A stretch of 64,000 bases of DNA. Origin: Sclerurus mexicanus (lineage: Eukaryota > Chordata > Aves > Passeriformes > Furnariidae). The DNA lies in contig VWZF01004022.1 in NCBI GenBank assembly GCA_013396755.1, positions 464,294 through 528,293 of the forward strand, written 5' to 3'. Below the pieces are notes generated by a model. The model ran no database searches. It was not told the DNA's origin and saw only the letters and a list, made by a program, of their open reading frames with translations. Both the position numbers and the translations under genes were made by a program. Of the stretch, positions 63,180-64,000 are shown piece after piece. Each line of letters begins with the position of its first letter. Within the stretch, counting starts at the first letter, position 1.

Positions 63180-64000
63180 GGCAAGTTCTTGACTTTTGCA
63201 CCACTTAGCAGGGAAGCAATTACGCTACATTTGCAAAAGACTCAGCAAAACCTATCAGGTAGCTGGAGAATTCTTCCTCTTCTGAACCATTTGTTCTGTC
63301 TCTAGTAACAATTCCGGTTTAACAAAAGGCTCGGGAGAGAAACACTGCTAGCTAGATAATAAAAATGAGTTTCCCTTAACAACAGATTCTTCCTCTCCAC
63401 CTTTATTTCCTGTTTGAGGCACAAAAGGACCTATTCAATTCTACCCACATTGAAATCAAGTCAAATGCATCAGTGGCAAACTTAACGTTGTCTTCAATTA
63501 CTTACTGATAGTTTTGTTTATCATTTCATTGCCTAGCAGTAAGCCTGAGTCAATACCTGAAGGTATTTTGAGCTATATATGAATAAAACAAGAGACAGAG
63601 CAGTTTCAAAAGGACTTCAAATCACAGGACCCAGGGGCTCTAACCCCCAGTCATACAGGTGTTGCTTTCTGCACCTGAATGGTCCTCAAAGGACTGAGTT
63701 TAAGCCAGGAAGTATTTCCTCTTCTAAATGGTGGAAGGAACGTGACTTAGGCCATCAGGTTCAAATATGGACCCTGTGCATCAGTTCCTAAACTGACAGC
63801 TCACAAAAGACATCTCCAAAGCAGAGTTTTCTGCTCCCTTTCTGTTTGACTGAGAATTCTTTCTCTTTAAACTCCATTCTTTCTGGCCAGCTGGTATGAG
63901 AACTGATGCACATTCATACAGCATCAAAATGGGACAATATCTGAGCTTTAGAGATTACTTAAAGAAACCAAACAACTGTGATGCTACTGTAAAAAAGTTA

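Larger units (their letters stand above)
54955..64000 (-). other. SULT4A1: SULT4A1 intron 1 (3' part; continues beyond window)
   Basis: At least 9.05 kb lies upstream of exon 2 with no sequence matching the expected 56-residue exon 1, which should be GC-rich and end in ...TYPKSG. The promoter and start are therefore outside the window. The interval contains one CR1 copy (61141-61722), A/T tracts near 57019, 60558 and 63131, and no other gene that I can support. Confidence 0.75.

Noticed and set aside
55000..64000. SULT4A1 exon 1
   Set aside because: I looked on the minus strand for a GC-rich exon ending in TYPKSG with a donor and did not find one, so exon 1 is taken to lie outside the window.
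1..64000. CRISPR arrays, prophage, insertion sequences, operons or endogenous viral genes
   Set aside because: None of the required repeat-spacer, transposase, gag/pol or operon patterns is visible. The window is vertebrate nuclear DNA with LINE/SINE repeats.

Overview
This window looks like 64 kb of avian nuclear DNA, most likely from a passerine. It is AT-rich and intron/intergenic in character, with no prokaryotic gene organisation. The interspersed repeats are mostly 5'-truncated CR1 LINEs, the dominant bird retroposon. One short element at about 16.0-16.15 kb joins a tRNA-Ile-like head to a CR1-like tail, the structure of the passerine SINE TguSINE1.

The only gene I recognise is SULT4A1, the brain-type orphan cytosolic sulfotransferase, on the minus strand. 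Exons 2 to 7 (counting by the vertebrate gene) are all present between 54954 and 46033. They have consistent GT/AG splice sites and phases and encode residues 58-284 of the usual 284-residue protein. Exon 1 (start codon and first 56 residues) is not in the window, so the gene runs off the right edge and intron 1 is longer than 9 kb. The 3' UTR probably runs to a poly(A) signal at 44532-44537.

Layout: 1-44.5 kb is a gene-poor region downstream of SULT4A1, with CR1 fragments (3.5, 17.3, 24.7-25.6, 42.6 kb), the tRNA-Ile/CR1 SINE (16.0 kb), short simple repeats and a few GC-richer patches (27.5-28.9, 32.4-32.8, 39.4-40.1 and 41.7-42.5 kb). 44.5-55.0 kb is SULT4A1 exons 7 to 2 with their introns. 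55.0-64.0 kb is part of intron 1 and carries a 0.58 kb CR1 copy.

I found no complete second gene, RNA gene, CRISPR array, endogenous virus or novel system. The most interesting items are a tandem splice acceptor at SULT4A1 exon 5 whose alternative use would create an immediate stop codon, the atypical cofactor-site motifs of SULT4A1, the SINE, and a few exon-like minus-strand stretches near 2 kb and 9.6 kb that I could not assign.
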